From NCBI GenBank assembly GCA_014376435.1, contig JACMRL010000025.1, positions 186,001-250,000 of the forward strand: a stretch of 64,000 nt of DNA, in the 5' to 3' direction. The DNA comes from Bdellovibrio sp. (lineage in GTDB: Bacteria; Bdellovibrionota; Bdellovibrionia; Bdellovibrionales; Bdellovibrionaceae). Positions 8,167 through 15,674 of the stretch are shown here, in pieces. Made by a program: the position numbers and the translations under genes. Below the pieces are notes generated by a model. That model saw only the letters and a list, made by a program, of their open reading frames with translations, was not told the origin of the DNA and made no database searches. Within the stretch, counting starts at the first letter, position 1, and every line of letters starts with the position of its first letter.

Positions 8167-9529
8167 CGATCTCTCCGATCAAGTCGTATTCCATACTTTC
8201 CGTTACTAACACTTTTACGAAAGTTCCAATTTTGGCTTGGCCGTCATTGATCAACACAACTCCGTCGATTTCTGGAGCTTGAGTTGAAGTTCTACCTTGC
8301 AAAAGTAAATCGGTTTCATCACTGAGGCCCTCCACGACTACTTCGATTGTTTTACCAATGAAAGCGCGGTGCTTATCTCGGGAAATATTTTGCTGAACTT
8401 CCATGATGGCGTCATGACGTCTTTGTTTAGTTTCGTTATCAACTTGTTCGATCATTTTTCCGCCCGGAGTTCCTTCCTCTGGCGAATACTGAAAGCAACC
8501 AACGCGATCAAACTTTTGTTCAGCGATAAATTTCAATAATTCTTCAAAACTTTCTTCAGTTTCGCCCGGAAAACCCACGATGAATTGGGTTCTGATAACT
8601 GCTTCAGGAATTTCGCGACGAATATTTGTTAGAACTTCGCTAATTTCTTCACGAGTCATTTTGCGGTTCATTTTTTTAAGCACCTCGTTATTTACGTGCT
8701 GTAATGGCATATCAAAGTATTTAACAAACTTATCGTTTGTTTTAATTAATTCGATCATTTCTGGAGTGATTCCGTCCGGATAAAGATAAAGCATCCGGAT
8801 CCATTTGATTCCATCAACTTCAGCCAACGCGCGCAATAACTCGACCGGAGTTTCTTTTACCATTGGATCTTTGCGTTTTAAATCTAAACCGTAATCCGTG
8901 AAGTCATGGCTAATGATGATTAATTCTTTAACTCCACCGGCCGCTAGAAGTTTAGCTTCACTAACAATGTTATCTATTTTTCGAGATTGTAAATTACCAC
9001 GAATTAACGGAATTGCGCAAAATGCACAACGCTTCATGCAACCTTCGGAAATTTTCAAATACGCACGATGCGTTGGTTGCGAATTTACACGTGGAGTAGT
9101 TTCTTCTTGTAAGTAGGTGGGTAAATTAAAGAAGGTTCTTTTCTTTTCACCCAGCGCGTGGTTTTTAAGAATTTTTCCGATGTTTTGAAATTCGCCCGAT
9201 CCTACAAATAGATCAGCCTCGGGCAATCCGTCAGCTAGGTCGTCTTTATAACGCTGAGTTAAGCAACCCGCGACCACAATTTTTTTAATCTTACCTTGTT
9301 CTTTTAACTGCGCCATATCCAAAATACGCTGAATCGATTCTTTTTTAGAATCTTCAATAAAGCCGCAAGTATTAACTACCACCGTATCGGCGTCTTCAGC
9401 CTCGCCCACGACTTGATATCCGTCTTTCATCAAAGTTCCGGCCATGATTTCACTATCAACCAGATTTTTAGGACAACCTAAGCTAATAAAGTGAACTTTC
9501 TTAGGCGCTGTTTCGATCGTTGTTTTCAT
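8159..9529 (-). CDS. rimO: Ribosomal protein S12 (Asp89) methylthiotransferase
   Basis: A 456-residue radical-SAM enzyme that methylthiolates an aspartate of ribosomal protein S12. It has the N-terminal UPF0004 domain with cysteines C19 (SLGCPKNLVDSE), C55 and C89 for one [4Fe-4S] cluster, the radical SAM motif C164-x3-C168-x2-C171 (GCMKRCAFC) followed by AIPLIRG, and a C-terminal TRAM domain. HFISLGCPKNLVDSE and the AIPLIRG tail distinguish RimO from MiaB. It overlaps lolA by 4 bases and the next gene by 8, so translation is probably coupled. Confidence 0.95.
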   Translation of the reverse strand: MKTTIETAPKKVHFISLGCPKNLVDSEIMAGTLMKDGYQVVGEAEDADTVVVNTCGFIEDSKKESIQRILDMAQLKEQGKIKKIVVAGCLTQRYKDDLADGLPEADLFVGSGEFQNIGKILKNHALGEKKRTFFNLPTYLQEETTPRVNSQPTHRAYLKISEGCMKRCAFCAIPLIRGNLQSRKIDNIVSEAKLLAAGGVKELIIISHDFTDYGLDLKRKDPMVKETPVELLRALAEVDGIKWIRMLYLYPDGITPEMIELIKTNDKFVKYFDMPLQHVNNEVLKKMNRKMTREEISEVLTNIRREIPEAVIRTQFIVGFPGETEESFEELLKFIAEQKFDRVGCFQYSPEEGTPGGKMIEQVDNETKQRRHDAIMEVQQNISRDKHRAFIGKTIEVVVEGLSDETDLLLQGRTSTQAPEIDGVVLINDGQAKIGTFVKVLVTESMEYDLIGEIVD

Positions 9530-10170
9530 TCTGGTATAACCTCATCAGATGGTTTTGGCTCGAATTCAAAAGTAGACTGCGGATTTTTTTTATTGGGTTT
9601 AAAATTGCTAAGTTCAAGAGTTGTTTTCGTATCAACGTCATCCACAAAAATAATTGAATCGATTCGTTTTTCCTTTTTATTAATAACCAAAGAAAAGCTT
9701 TTAAGATTTTTTTGTGGAGGTTCTAAACTGACAATTAAAGAGCCGTCTTCCTCTTTTTCAGAAATAACTTTAAATTCTTTCAAAAAACTTTTTGTGTTAG
9801 AAAAAAGTTTAAGTAAGCCTTCGATTAAAACTGGCTTATTTTTGCTAAGAATAGTTACTTTTCTTTTACCCTCTTTATCAAAGTCTTGGTCCGGATGCTC
9901 GACAAGAGTAATTTTTTTATCTTTGTAAAAAAATTCAGTTTTAACATCACCTTCTAAAATTAAATAAATTTTTCCGGCCGCGTACTTCATCGTACCTTGG
10001 CTAGTTGATTTAGAGCCCAGCGTGATTTTTTCATCGATTTTTTTAATTTGAACTTCTAGCGCAGAAGACTTTGAATATTTCTCCAAAATCTTAGTTAATT
10101 GCGCGCTAGCAAAAGCAACCGGACCAAGAAATGACATCGCTAACAGGCCTAGAATAAATAAAAATTTCAT
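9526..10170 (-). CDS. lolA: Outer-membrane lipoprotein carrier protein LolA
   Basis: A 214-residue periplasmic protein with a signal peptide (FILGLLAMSFLGPVAFASA) and the LolA half-barrel pattern: an N-terminal helix, then strands such as GTMKYAAGKIYLILEGDVKTEFFYKDKKITLVEHPDQD. LolA accepts lipoproteins from LolCDE and hands them to the outer membrane. The family call rests on overall pattern, as LolA has few invariant motifs. It ends within the start of rimO (4-base overlap). A second LolA-like domain occurs in this window as the C-terminus of the RND protein at 25.5-28.5 kb. Confidence 0.8.
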   Translation of the reverse strand: MKFLFILGLLAMSFLGPVAFASAQLTKILEKYSKSSALEVQIKKIDEKITLGSKSTSQGTMKYAAGKIYLILEGDVKTEFFYKDKKITLVEHPDQDFDKEGKRKVTILSKNKPVLIEGLLKLFSNTKSFLKEFKVISEKEEDGSLIVSLEPPQKNLKSFSLVINKKEKRIDSIIFVDDVDTKTTLELSNFKPNKKNPQSTFEFEPKPSDEVIPE

Positions 10171-10206
10171 GCCTTTTTTATAGCAAAAATAGACTCTAAC
10201 AACAAG

Positions 10207-10869
10207 CTATGTCTGAATAGCCGCTGGTCTGAAAAATAGTGTCACCAGCAAGGATTGGTTTTTGTTTTGAAGCGCCTGCCGTGAGCGTTTATAGGTAAAG
10301 CCCGTGGTCATAATATCGTCGACATAAATCAGTTTCAGGTTAGAGGTCTCGTTTTTTGTAAATAGTTCAAGCCTTTGGATATCGCTAACGTTTGTTGATT
10401 GCCGCCTTTCCTTTGCGGATTTTGACTTTTGCGGCTGCGCTAGTGGCGACTTATAAAGCGCATTGAGCACCGGCAAACCTAAGATTTTCGAAAGATTTTT
10501 TGCAAAAATATTTGCGTGTACAGAATTACTTTTTGATCCTGGCAACGGCACAAGTGCGTCGTATTGTGAAATATCGACTTGGTCACACAATAAATTTGCA
10601 AAAAGTCTCGAATAAAATAACCAAGCTTGCGGACAGCGATTTGATTTAAACCGGTAAACCATCTCAGAAATCAGATCACTTTCTCCTGGGAACCACTCGA
10701 TTAGAAAAGCGTGCTCAGACTGCTCAGAAATTTTTTTTACGTTTAACAACAGCCTGGGTTCAATGTATTGCGTGAAACAAAATTTGCAGTATAGATGCGT
10801 TTCTACATAGAAAGATCCGCAGTAAAGACATACGGGATTATAGATAAATTGTCTGACGGCGCTGAGCAT
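10207..10869 (-). CDS. ComF-family phosphoribosyltransferase-like protein
   Basis: With ATG 10869 the protein is 220 residues long. It has an N-terminal four-cysteine zinc-finger pattern, C14-x2-C17 and C28-x2-C31 (CLYC, CKFC), then ALVPLPGSK and the PRPP-binding loop YVDDIMTTGFT near the C-terminus. This is the ComF/GntX arrangement. Homologues take part in DNA uptake or use; the reaction is not established. A TTG at 10896 would add nine residues, but homologues begin close to the zinc finger as here. It lies between rlmH and lolA. Confidence 0.85.
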   Translation of the reverse strand: MLSAVRQFIYNPVCLYCGSFYVETHLYCKFCFTQYIEPRLLLNVKKISEQSEHAFLIEWFPGESDLISEMVYRFKSNRCPQAWLFYSRLFANLLCDQVDISQYDALVPLPGSKSNSVHANIFAKNLSKILGLPVLNALYKSPLAQPQKSKSAKERRQSTNVSDIQRLELFTKNETSNLKLIYVDDIMTTGFTYKRSRQALQNKNQSLLVTLFFRPAAIQT

Positions 10870-10922
10870 GCCTTCGGACTTGCAAAGTACAAGCAAGGTT
10901 CAGTTATCGTAGCTATTTTCTG

Positions 10923-11393
10923 TTAGACGTTGTGATACGGAATTCGGTTAATGATTGTTAGGGATCGATAAAATTGCTCGAGCAACATAACTTCGGCTAC
11001 TAAGTGATTCATTGTCATATCTGAAAGACAAATATTCAGTTGGCTACGTTTTTTTATGGCGTCACTAACACCAAACGCACCGCCGATTATAAAAACTCCG
11101 CGCTTTTTTCCAGATTCGATTGTTTTAGATATTTGTTTGGAAAACTCGATTGAGTCAAATTTTTTACCCTTTTCGTCTAACAAAATAATAAAATCGTCAG
11201 CGTTAATTTTTTCAAGTAAAACTTTTTCTTCAAATTTTTTTTTGGATTCAGCGTCTTCACGATCAACGCTTATGGTTTTAAGTCTGACCACGTCTAATTG
11301 CGTGAAAGGTTTTATTTTTTTTAAGTAAAGTTCCGTGGCTTCCTCAAACCAAGGCTCTTTAGCTGTTTTAAAATCAAAAAGTGTCCACTTCAC
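10923..11393 (-). CDS. rlmH: 23S rRNA (pseudouridine1915-N3)-methyltransferase
   Basis: A 156-residue SPOUT methyltransferase that methylates pseudouridine 1915 in helix 69 of assembled 70S ribosomes using S-adenosylmethionine. The knot region is visible: LLDEKGKKFDSIEFS, then FIIGGAFGVSDAIKKR, LSDMTMNHLVAEVMLLEQFYRSLTIINRIPYHN. The length is typical. The terminal residue is Val rather than the usual Lys after Y-H-N. It follows the nadD-rsfS fusion by 8 bases, giving two ribosome-related activities (RlmH and RsfS) in adjacent genes. Confidence 0.95.
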   Translation of the reverse strand: MKWTLFDFKTAKEPWFEEATELYLKKIKPFTQLDVVRLKTISVDREDAESKKKFEEKVLLEKINADDFIILLDEKGKKFDSIEFSKQISKTIESGKKRGVFIIGGAFGVSDAIKKRSQLNICLSDMTMNHLVAEVMLLEQFYRSLTIINRIPYHNV

Positions 11394-11401
11394 GGAAGTA
11401 T

Positions 11402-12421
11402 TTACGGCTTGATTGAGTGATCAACTAATTTAAGTTCAACGCCATCTTTCCAAAGATCTTCTAAACGATACTCTTGGCGAACGAAGTCGTAAAATACGTG
11501 AACTAGTAAAGCCCCGTAATCAACAACAACCCAACGGCCTTCATCAACGCCTTCGACCGCTAGCGGGTAAAGGTTGAATTCGTCTTTCACAGCTTTAACT
11601 AAATTTTCAGCCATTGAAGACGTGTGACGAGTACTCGTCCCTGAAGCGATTAAAGCAATATCACAGGTTGTTGATACGCCTTCTAGGTTAAAACCTTTTA
11701 CTGCAATCGCTTTTTTATCAAAAAGAATTTGCGCACAGAAATCAGCAAATTTAGTAAAATCAGAAATCTTACTGTTCGTTTTTTTATAAAGGTTATTGGC
11801 TTTAATGTAACTTTCTACTGAAAGCGGAATGTACTTTTCCGCCGGTCTACCAAGGCGTAGTTTTTTTCTTAATTCAGATGAAGAAATGTCTAAATCATCT
11901 AACGTGATAAATTCAACTGAACGACCCGTGGTTAATTCAAGCGTACCGAAGTCGCTTTCGGCGACTAGTTTGCTTAAATAATCTGGCCACTCTTCTTCGG
12001 TTTCAGGAATTTGGTAACCCGGACGAGTTGTGACAACGATATTTACTAGCTCCAGTATTTTTTTATAATCTTTCCACTCAGATAAATTTTCGAAATTATC
12101 TGCGCCGATGATCAAATAAAGCTCGTTTGATTTGTGCGTCTTTAATAGTTCGTTGATTGTATCGATGGTGAAGCTTTTTCCACCGCGTTTTAATTCAATG
12201 TCATTAACACTAAATTGTTTTCCATAAGTACTGAAAGCTAAGCGAGCCATCTCAGAACGATGTTCATTTGACGGACCATCCATTGGAATTTTTAGTGGAT
12301 TTTGATTGTTGGGAATAATGTGGATTTGGTCAAAACCCATTTTTTTTTGTACAGTTGTTAAACTGTTGACGTGACCATTGTGTGGAGGATTAAAACTTCC
12401 GCCAAAAATACCTATTTTCAT
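11402..12421 (-). CDS. nadD: NadD-RsfS fusion: nicotinate-nucleotide adenylyltransferase plus ribosomal silencing factor
   Basis: One 339-residue protein holding two domains that are usually separate genes. Residues 1 to about 213 are NadD: GIFGGSFNPPHNGH with the H14-x-x-H17 nucleotidyltransferase motif, then ISSSELR at 179-185 and the terminal SVESYI. It adenylates nicotinate mononucleotide. Residues about 219-339 are RsfS (RsfA/YbeB): IAVKGFNLEGVSTTCDIALIASGTSTRH, WVVVDYGALLVHVF and YRLEDLW. RsfS binds L14 and blocks subunit joining. No stop or frame change separates the parts. It overlaps obgE by 4 bases. Separate nadD and rsfS genes are neighbours in many bacteria, which explains the fusion. 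Confidence 0.93.
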   Translation of the reverse strand: MKIGIFGGSFNPPHNGHVNSLTTVQKKMGFDQIHIIPNNQNPLKIPMDGPSNEHRSEMARLAFSTYGKQFSVNDIELKRGGKSFTIDTINELLKTHKSNELYLIIGADNFENLSEWKDYKKILELVNIVVTTRPGYQIPETEEEWPDYLSKLVAESDFGTLELTTGRSVEFITLDDLDISSSELRKKLRLGRPAEKYIPLSVESYIKANNLYKKTNSKISDFTKFADFCAQILFDKKAIAVKGFNLEGVSTTCDIALIASGTSTRHTSSMAENLVKAVKDEFNLYPLAVEGVDEGRWVVVDYGALLVHVFYDFVRQEYRLEDLWKDGVELKLVDHSIKP

Positions 12422-13461
12422 ATTTCTTCCGCTTCTTCTTTAGCTTTGATGATTTTATCAGCTAAATAAACTAAAAATTCTTGCATGTTTTTTCCGGTGA
12501 CGGCTGAAACAGTGAAAACTTCTACGTCATATTTCTTTTTAAATGTTTGTTTAATTTTTTCAGCTTGTTCTTTTGAAAGTAAATCAATTTTGTTTAATAC
12601 AACGATTTGCTCACGCGCTAACAGAGGAAAAAATCCGTCTTTATCTTTATTCATCTCATCATACATTTTTAATTCGTACTGGATGTCTTCGTAATCTTGA
12701 ATTGGCTCGCGGCCGTTCATTCCTGATACATCGACCATGTGTATGAATAAACTGGTACGCTCAATATGTTTTAAGAATAAAATTCCTAAGCCCACGCCTA
12801 GATGCGCGCCCTTGATCAAACCTGGAATATCGGCCACCACGAAATTACTGTAGTCTCCCACTTTAACAACGCCCAGCTGCGGTGTTAAAGTTGTAAATGG
12901 ATATTCTGCAATTTTCGGTTTCGCTGCAGAAATACGTGAGATCAAAGTTGATTTACCCGCGTTCGGAAATCCGATGATTCCCACGTCAGCAATTAATTTT
13001 AATTCTAAAATAATTTCTAAAGTTTCGCCTTCTTCTCCGGGTTGTGCATATTCAGGAGCTTGGTTAACGCTATTTTTAAAAAATGCATTACCTTTTCCGC
13101 CACGACCACCTTTTAAAACCGTTACCTCATTCATACCGGCTAAATCATAAACGATTTCTCCTTCACGAGTACGAATCACGGCGCCCTTAGGAACAACGAC
13201 GATTAAATCTTCACCGTCAGAGCCTGAACAATCCACGCTTGCTCCGGCCTGTCCGTTTTGAGCGGCGTATTTGCGATGTGGTTTGTAATCAACTAAGGAA
13301 TTTACGTGCTTCGACGTTTTAAAAATAACGTTGCCACCTTTTCCGCCGTTACCACCATCTGGCCCACCGCGGGGTGCAAACGATTCTCTGCGGAAACTGA
13401 CTGAACCTGGGCCACCATGTCCCGATGCAATCGTAATCAATACTTCATCAACAAATTTCAT
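12418..13461 (-). CDS. obgE: Obg-family GTPase
   Basis: An essential GTPase acting in late 50S assembly and growth control. The glycine-rich Obg fold comes first (SFRRESFAPRGGPDGGNGG, GGRGGKGNAFFKN), then the G domain with G1 GFPNAGKS, PFTTLTPQLGVV, DIPGLIKGAHLG and NKID. There is no long C-terminal extension. I prefer ATG 13461, which gives the canonical MKFVDEV start (347 aa); ATG 13473 adds four residues. It follows a terminator behind rpmA and overlaps nadD-rsfS by 4 bases, beginning the operon obgE-nadD/rsfS-rlmH-comF-lolA-rimO. Confidence 0.95.
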   Translation of the reverse strand: MKFVDEVLITIASGHGGPGSVSFRRESFAPRGGPDGGNGGKGGNVIFKTSKHVNSLVDYKPHRKYAAQNGQAGASVDCSGSDGEDLIVVVPKGAVIRTREGEIVYDLAGMNEVTVLKGGRGGKGNAFFKNSVNQAPEYAQPGEEGETLEIILELKLIADVGIIGFPNAGKSTLISRISAAKPKIAEYPFTTLTPQLGVVKVGDYSNFVVADIPGLIKGAHLGVGLGILFLKHIERTSLFIHMVDVSGMNGREPIQDYEDIQYELKMYDEMNKDKDGFFPLLAREQIVVLNKIDLLSKEQAEKIKQTFKKKYDVEVFTVSAVTGKNMQEFLVYLADKIIKAKEEAEEI

Positions 13462-13498
13462 AAAATCTTTCATCCAAAAAATAGCTAATCACAAAATA

Positions 13499-13522
13499 AA
13501 AGGAGCCTTTGTGGGCTCCTTT
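13499..13522 (-). terminator. Rho-independent terminator behind rplU-rpmA
   Basis: Nine-base perfect arms (AAAGGAGCC at 13499-13507 and GGCTCCTTT at 13514-13522) flank a 6-base loop. On the minus strand the stem is followed by a T-rich tract (TTTATTTTG). It sits between rpmA and obgE and would end or attenuate the ribosomal-protein transcript. Confidence 0.8.
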
Positions 13523-13567
13523 CACTATTAGCTGTCTATATTAACTAATTAGAAAATTAAATTAGTT

Positions 13568-13828
13568 CTACGCTGTTTTAGGGTAAACGCTAATTTTAAA
13601 TTTTTCTTTCGAAAATCTTTCAAACTTAACAAGACCTTCGATGACTGCATAAATCGTGTGATCACGGCCCATTTTAACATTGTTACCCATGTGGAATTTT
13701 GTTCCGCGTTGGCGAACGATGATTGTTCCTGATTTTACTAACTGTCCGCCAAAACGCTTCACGCCTAATCTCTTCGACTGCGAATCGCGACCATTCTTGG
13801 TACTACCACCAGCTTTTTTACTTGCCAT
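13568..13828 (-). CDS. rpmA: 50S ribosomal protein L27
   Basis: An 86-residue L27 with the typical start [24 protein letters not shown] and [18 protein letters not shown]. The N-terminus, which reaches the peptidyl-transferase centre, begins directly with M-A-S-K-K-A-G-G and has no cleavable extension of the Firmicutes type. It follows rplU by 44 bases, the near-universal L21-L27 pair, and is followed by a strong terminator. Confidence 0.97.
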   Translation of the reverse strand: MASKKAGGSTKNGRDSQSKRLGVKRFGGQLVKSGTIIVRQRGTKFHMGNNVKMGRDHTIYAVIEGLVKFERFSKEKFKISVYPKTA

Positions 13829-13872
13829 TACATACTCCGTTTAAAAGTTTATTAGAAAATTACCTGTTAAAA

Positions 13873-14448
13873 TTACTTAGTCTTCTTAGCTGTCTTTTTA
13901 GGAGCCGCGGCTTTTTTTACTGAACGCTTAGAGGCAGCTTTTTTAGGAGCAGCTTTCTTCGCAACTACTTTTTTAGGAGCAGCTTTTTTAACAGTTGTTT
14001 TAACTTCAGCTGGAATATCGCCATCACGAGCCGTTACGCGAGCTACACGGTCAGCCATTTTTTGTTCGATACGCTGAGTACGCTCTAGAGCCATGTCTTT
14101 AACAACTGGTTTAGCATCAGACTTAGTTTTAGAACCATCTGGTGAAGTGATACCAAGGATAAAAACTTCCGTGAAATGTTGTTTGTGAGTTCCGAATTTT
14201 CTGTAACCTTGACGACGTTTCTTTTTGAAAACGATAATCTTACGGCCACGTGCTTGCTTCGTAACAACTGCAGTTACGGAAGCGTTTTTTACTAATGGAG
14301 CGCCAACGTGAGCTTTATCTCCACCGATCATAAGAACTTCCGCAAACGTAAATTCAGCACCAAGATCTTGATCAATTTTATCAATTTGTAATACATCGCC
14401 GGCTTGAACTTTATACTGTTTGCCGCCCGTTTTGATAATCGCGTACAT
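13873..14448 (-). CDS. rplU: 50S ribosomal protein L21 with long Lys/Ala-rich tail
   Basis: Residues 1 to about 103 are normal L21 (MYAIIKTGGKQYKVQAGD, KKRRQGYRKFGTHKQHFTEV), which binds 23S rRNA. A further 88 residues follow, ending in repeats of the type A-A-P-K-K-V-V-A-K-K-A, resembling histone-H1-like or PAKKAA tails. L21 is normally about 103 aa, so the tail nearly doubles it. It is in frame, without a stop. It leads the rplU-rpmA transcript; a 144-base region separates it from the divergent Fic-like gene. Confidence 0.95.
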   Translation of the reverse strand: MYAIIKTGGKQYKVQAGDVLQIDKIDQDLGAEFTFAEVLMIGGDKAHVGAPLVKNASVTAVVTKQARGRKIIVFKKKRRQGYRKFGTHKQHFTEVFILGITSPDGSKTKSDAKPVVKDMALERTQRIEQKMADRVARVTARDGDIPAEVKTTVKKAAPKKVVAKKAAPKKAASKRSVKKAAAPKKTAKKTK

Positions 14449-14506
14449 TTTACCCTCGCTTTATAGCTTTTCTCTAGCGTTAATATCTTCTTAAACAAGA
14501 TCTGTT

Positions 14507-14536
14507 TAAATGCCATTGCCGTGCTACCTCTGTCAA
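14507..14536 (-). promoter_or_regulatory. Candidate promoter of rplU-rpmA
   Basis: On the minus strand a consensus -35 TTGACA (14536-14531) is followed after 18 bases by CATTTA (14512-14507), a weak -10. This leaves a leader of about 50 bases that could carry an L21 autoregulatory structure, though I do not see one. Found by eye. Confidence 0.35.
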
Positions 14537-14575
14537 AGACATTCCTAAAAGGCTGGCTATTCACTGCAAAATCCG

Positions 14576-14604
14576 TATAATTGGGTTATATTATGACCCA
14601 ATTA
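14576..14604 (+). promoter_or_regulatory. Promoter -10 and operator-like inverted repeat spanning the start of the Fic-like gene
   Basis: A perfect -10 hexamer TATAAT occupies 14576-14581. Overlapping it is a perfect inverted repeat with arms TAATTGGGT (14578-14586) and ACCCAATTA (14596-14604) and a 9-base spacer. The second arm begins immediately after the ATG at 14593-14595, so the repeat covers the predicted transcript start and the start codon. I found no good -35 or ribosome site. Binding by an HTH dimer here would block transcription, and the gene it precedes encodes a HTH domain. Confidence 0.55.
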
Positions 14605-15435
14605 ATCTGGCAAAGTCCTCAATGGCCGGCTTTCAGCTGGCAAAGCTCGGTTCTATTAGAACTTTTAGTTAAGGTGAGGTTCGCCCACGGAAAGCTCTTG
14701 GCCTTCGCTCCGCTGATCGAAGCTCAGCGAGGAGATATTCTTTTAATCGATTCTTTGGATCGTGATCTGACCAAGGATCGCTTAGTCGAATTGTTTGGCG
14801 AATTTCGTGAATCTAATTTACGTAATTCTGGGCCTCCGGCGGAAAATTTGAATGCGGAACTTAAAAAGTTTTTGGCTTGGTTTAATGAACCACCCGTTGG
14901 CTTAGATGGAGTGCTTCGTGCTGGAATCGCATTTTTTTGGTTTCTAGTTATTTACCCTTTCGAAGAAAACAATGAAGAAATCGCGCGCGAAATTTGCGAG
15001 CTGGCTTTAGCTCAGGATGAAAAATTGGCGATTCGACTTTATGATTTACCCGCGCAGCTAGAAGCGAATTTGGGAGAGTATCAAAAAGTTCTTGCACAGA
15101 GTTTTCGTGGTGATAGTGATATAACTGATTTTTTAATATTTTTTTTAGATTTACTTTTGAAAGCGCTTGGCTCGGCCGCCGAACCAGCCGCGCAGTTACT
15201 TAAAGTTTTTCAGTATTGGAAAAATAAAACTCACTTGGAACTGAATGCGCGACAGCGTCAGCTGATCGATTTTCTGTTAAGCAAATCAGATTCTTCCATC
15301 AGTAATCGTGAATACGTCGAGCATTACAAAATTAGTCGCGAATCTGCGAAGCGAGATTTGAAAGATCTTGAGAAGCTGAATCTAATTACGCTTGGAGCAG
15401 GGCGCGGGCGCTCTGTAACTTACACTCTTAAATAA
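14593..15435 (+). CDS. Fic-fold protein with inactivated active site and C-terminal winged HTH
   Basis: A 280-residue protein laid out like class II/III Fic AMP-transferases. The N-terminus is DUF4172-like (IWQSPQWPAFSWQ). The Fic core follows (AGIAFFWFLVI), and a C-terminal winged HTH spans about 216-278 (ISNREYVEHYKISRESAKRDLKDLEKLNLI). The catalytic motif H-P-F-x-x-G-N-G-R-x-x-R reads Y121-P-F-E-E-N-N-E-E-I-A-R132: the catalytic His is Tyr, and the phosphate-binding G-N-G-R is N-N-E-E. AMP transfer should be impossible, so I infer a DNA-binding regulator built on a dead Fic domain. An inverted repeat covers its start. ATG 14593 matches the family start; TTG 14581 is the alternative. Divergent from rplU. 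Confidence 0.75.
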   Translation: MTQLIWQSPQWPAFSWQSSVLLELLVKVRFAHGKLLAFAPLIEAQRGDILLIDSLDRDLTKDRLVELFGEFRESNLRNSGPPAENLNAELKKFLAWFNEPPVGLDGVLRAGIAFFWFLVIYPFEENNEEIAREICELALAQDEKLAIRLYDLPAQLEANLGEYQKVLAQSFRGDSDITDFLIFFLDLLLKALGSAAEPAAQLLKVFQYWKNKTHLELNARQRQLIDFLLSKSDSSISNREYVEHYKISRESAKRDLKDLEKLNLITLGAGRGRSVTYTLK

Positions 15436-15469
15436 GCATAAAGCTTTATAACTAGCCTATGAGGCCAGC

Positions 15470-15665
15470 ATGGGGCAGACAAAAATCGTGGTCGGATTTT
15501 CGGAACTCAAAGACTTGTTCATCCGAACTTTTAAAATTGAGTGAAAAAGAAATTCGTCCAAGAGGAAAAGGAAATGATCTTCTGGTTGTTCAAGAAGCAT
15601 TGAATCAGAAAAATTTACCTGACTTTTTGAATCAGGCATTTGTGTTGTACGGCTTTTTTCGCTAG
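15470..15665 (+). pseudogene. Possible frameshifted small gene
   Basis: GAGG 5 bases upstream favours the ATG at 15470, but that frame (MGQTKIVVGFSELKDLFIRTFKIE) stops at 15544. A second frame, open from 15459 to 15665, continues with sequence of protein character (LSEKEIRPRGKGNDLLVVQEALNQ...). Joining the two needs a one-base shift near 15536, giving about 65 residues. It could be a broken gene, a sequencing slip or two unrelated frames. I recognise no family. It lies between the Fic-like gene and rng. Confidence 0.3.
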
Positions 15666-15674
15666 TCAAAGGTC

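Noticed and set aside
8159..9529. MiaB (tRNA methylthiotransferase) instead of RimO
   Set aside because: HFISLGCPKNLVDSE and the AIPLIRG sequence after the cluster motif fit RimO.
13331..13531. Plus-strand frame opposite the start of obgE
   Set aside because: Pro-rich translation is the complement of the Gly-rich Obg domain; no independent evidence for coding.
15457..15669. Minus-strand reading frame opposite the small gene before rng
   Set aside because: No ribosome site, no recognisable motif, and plus-strand frames have better signals.
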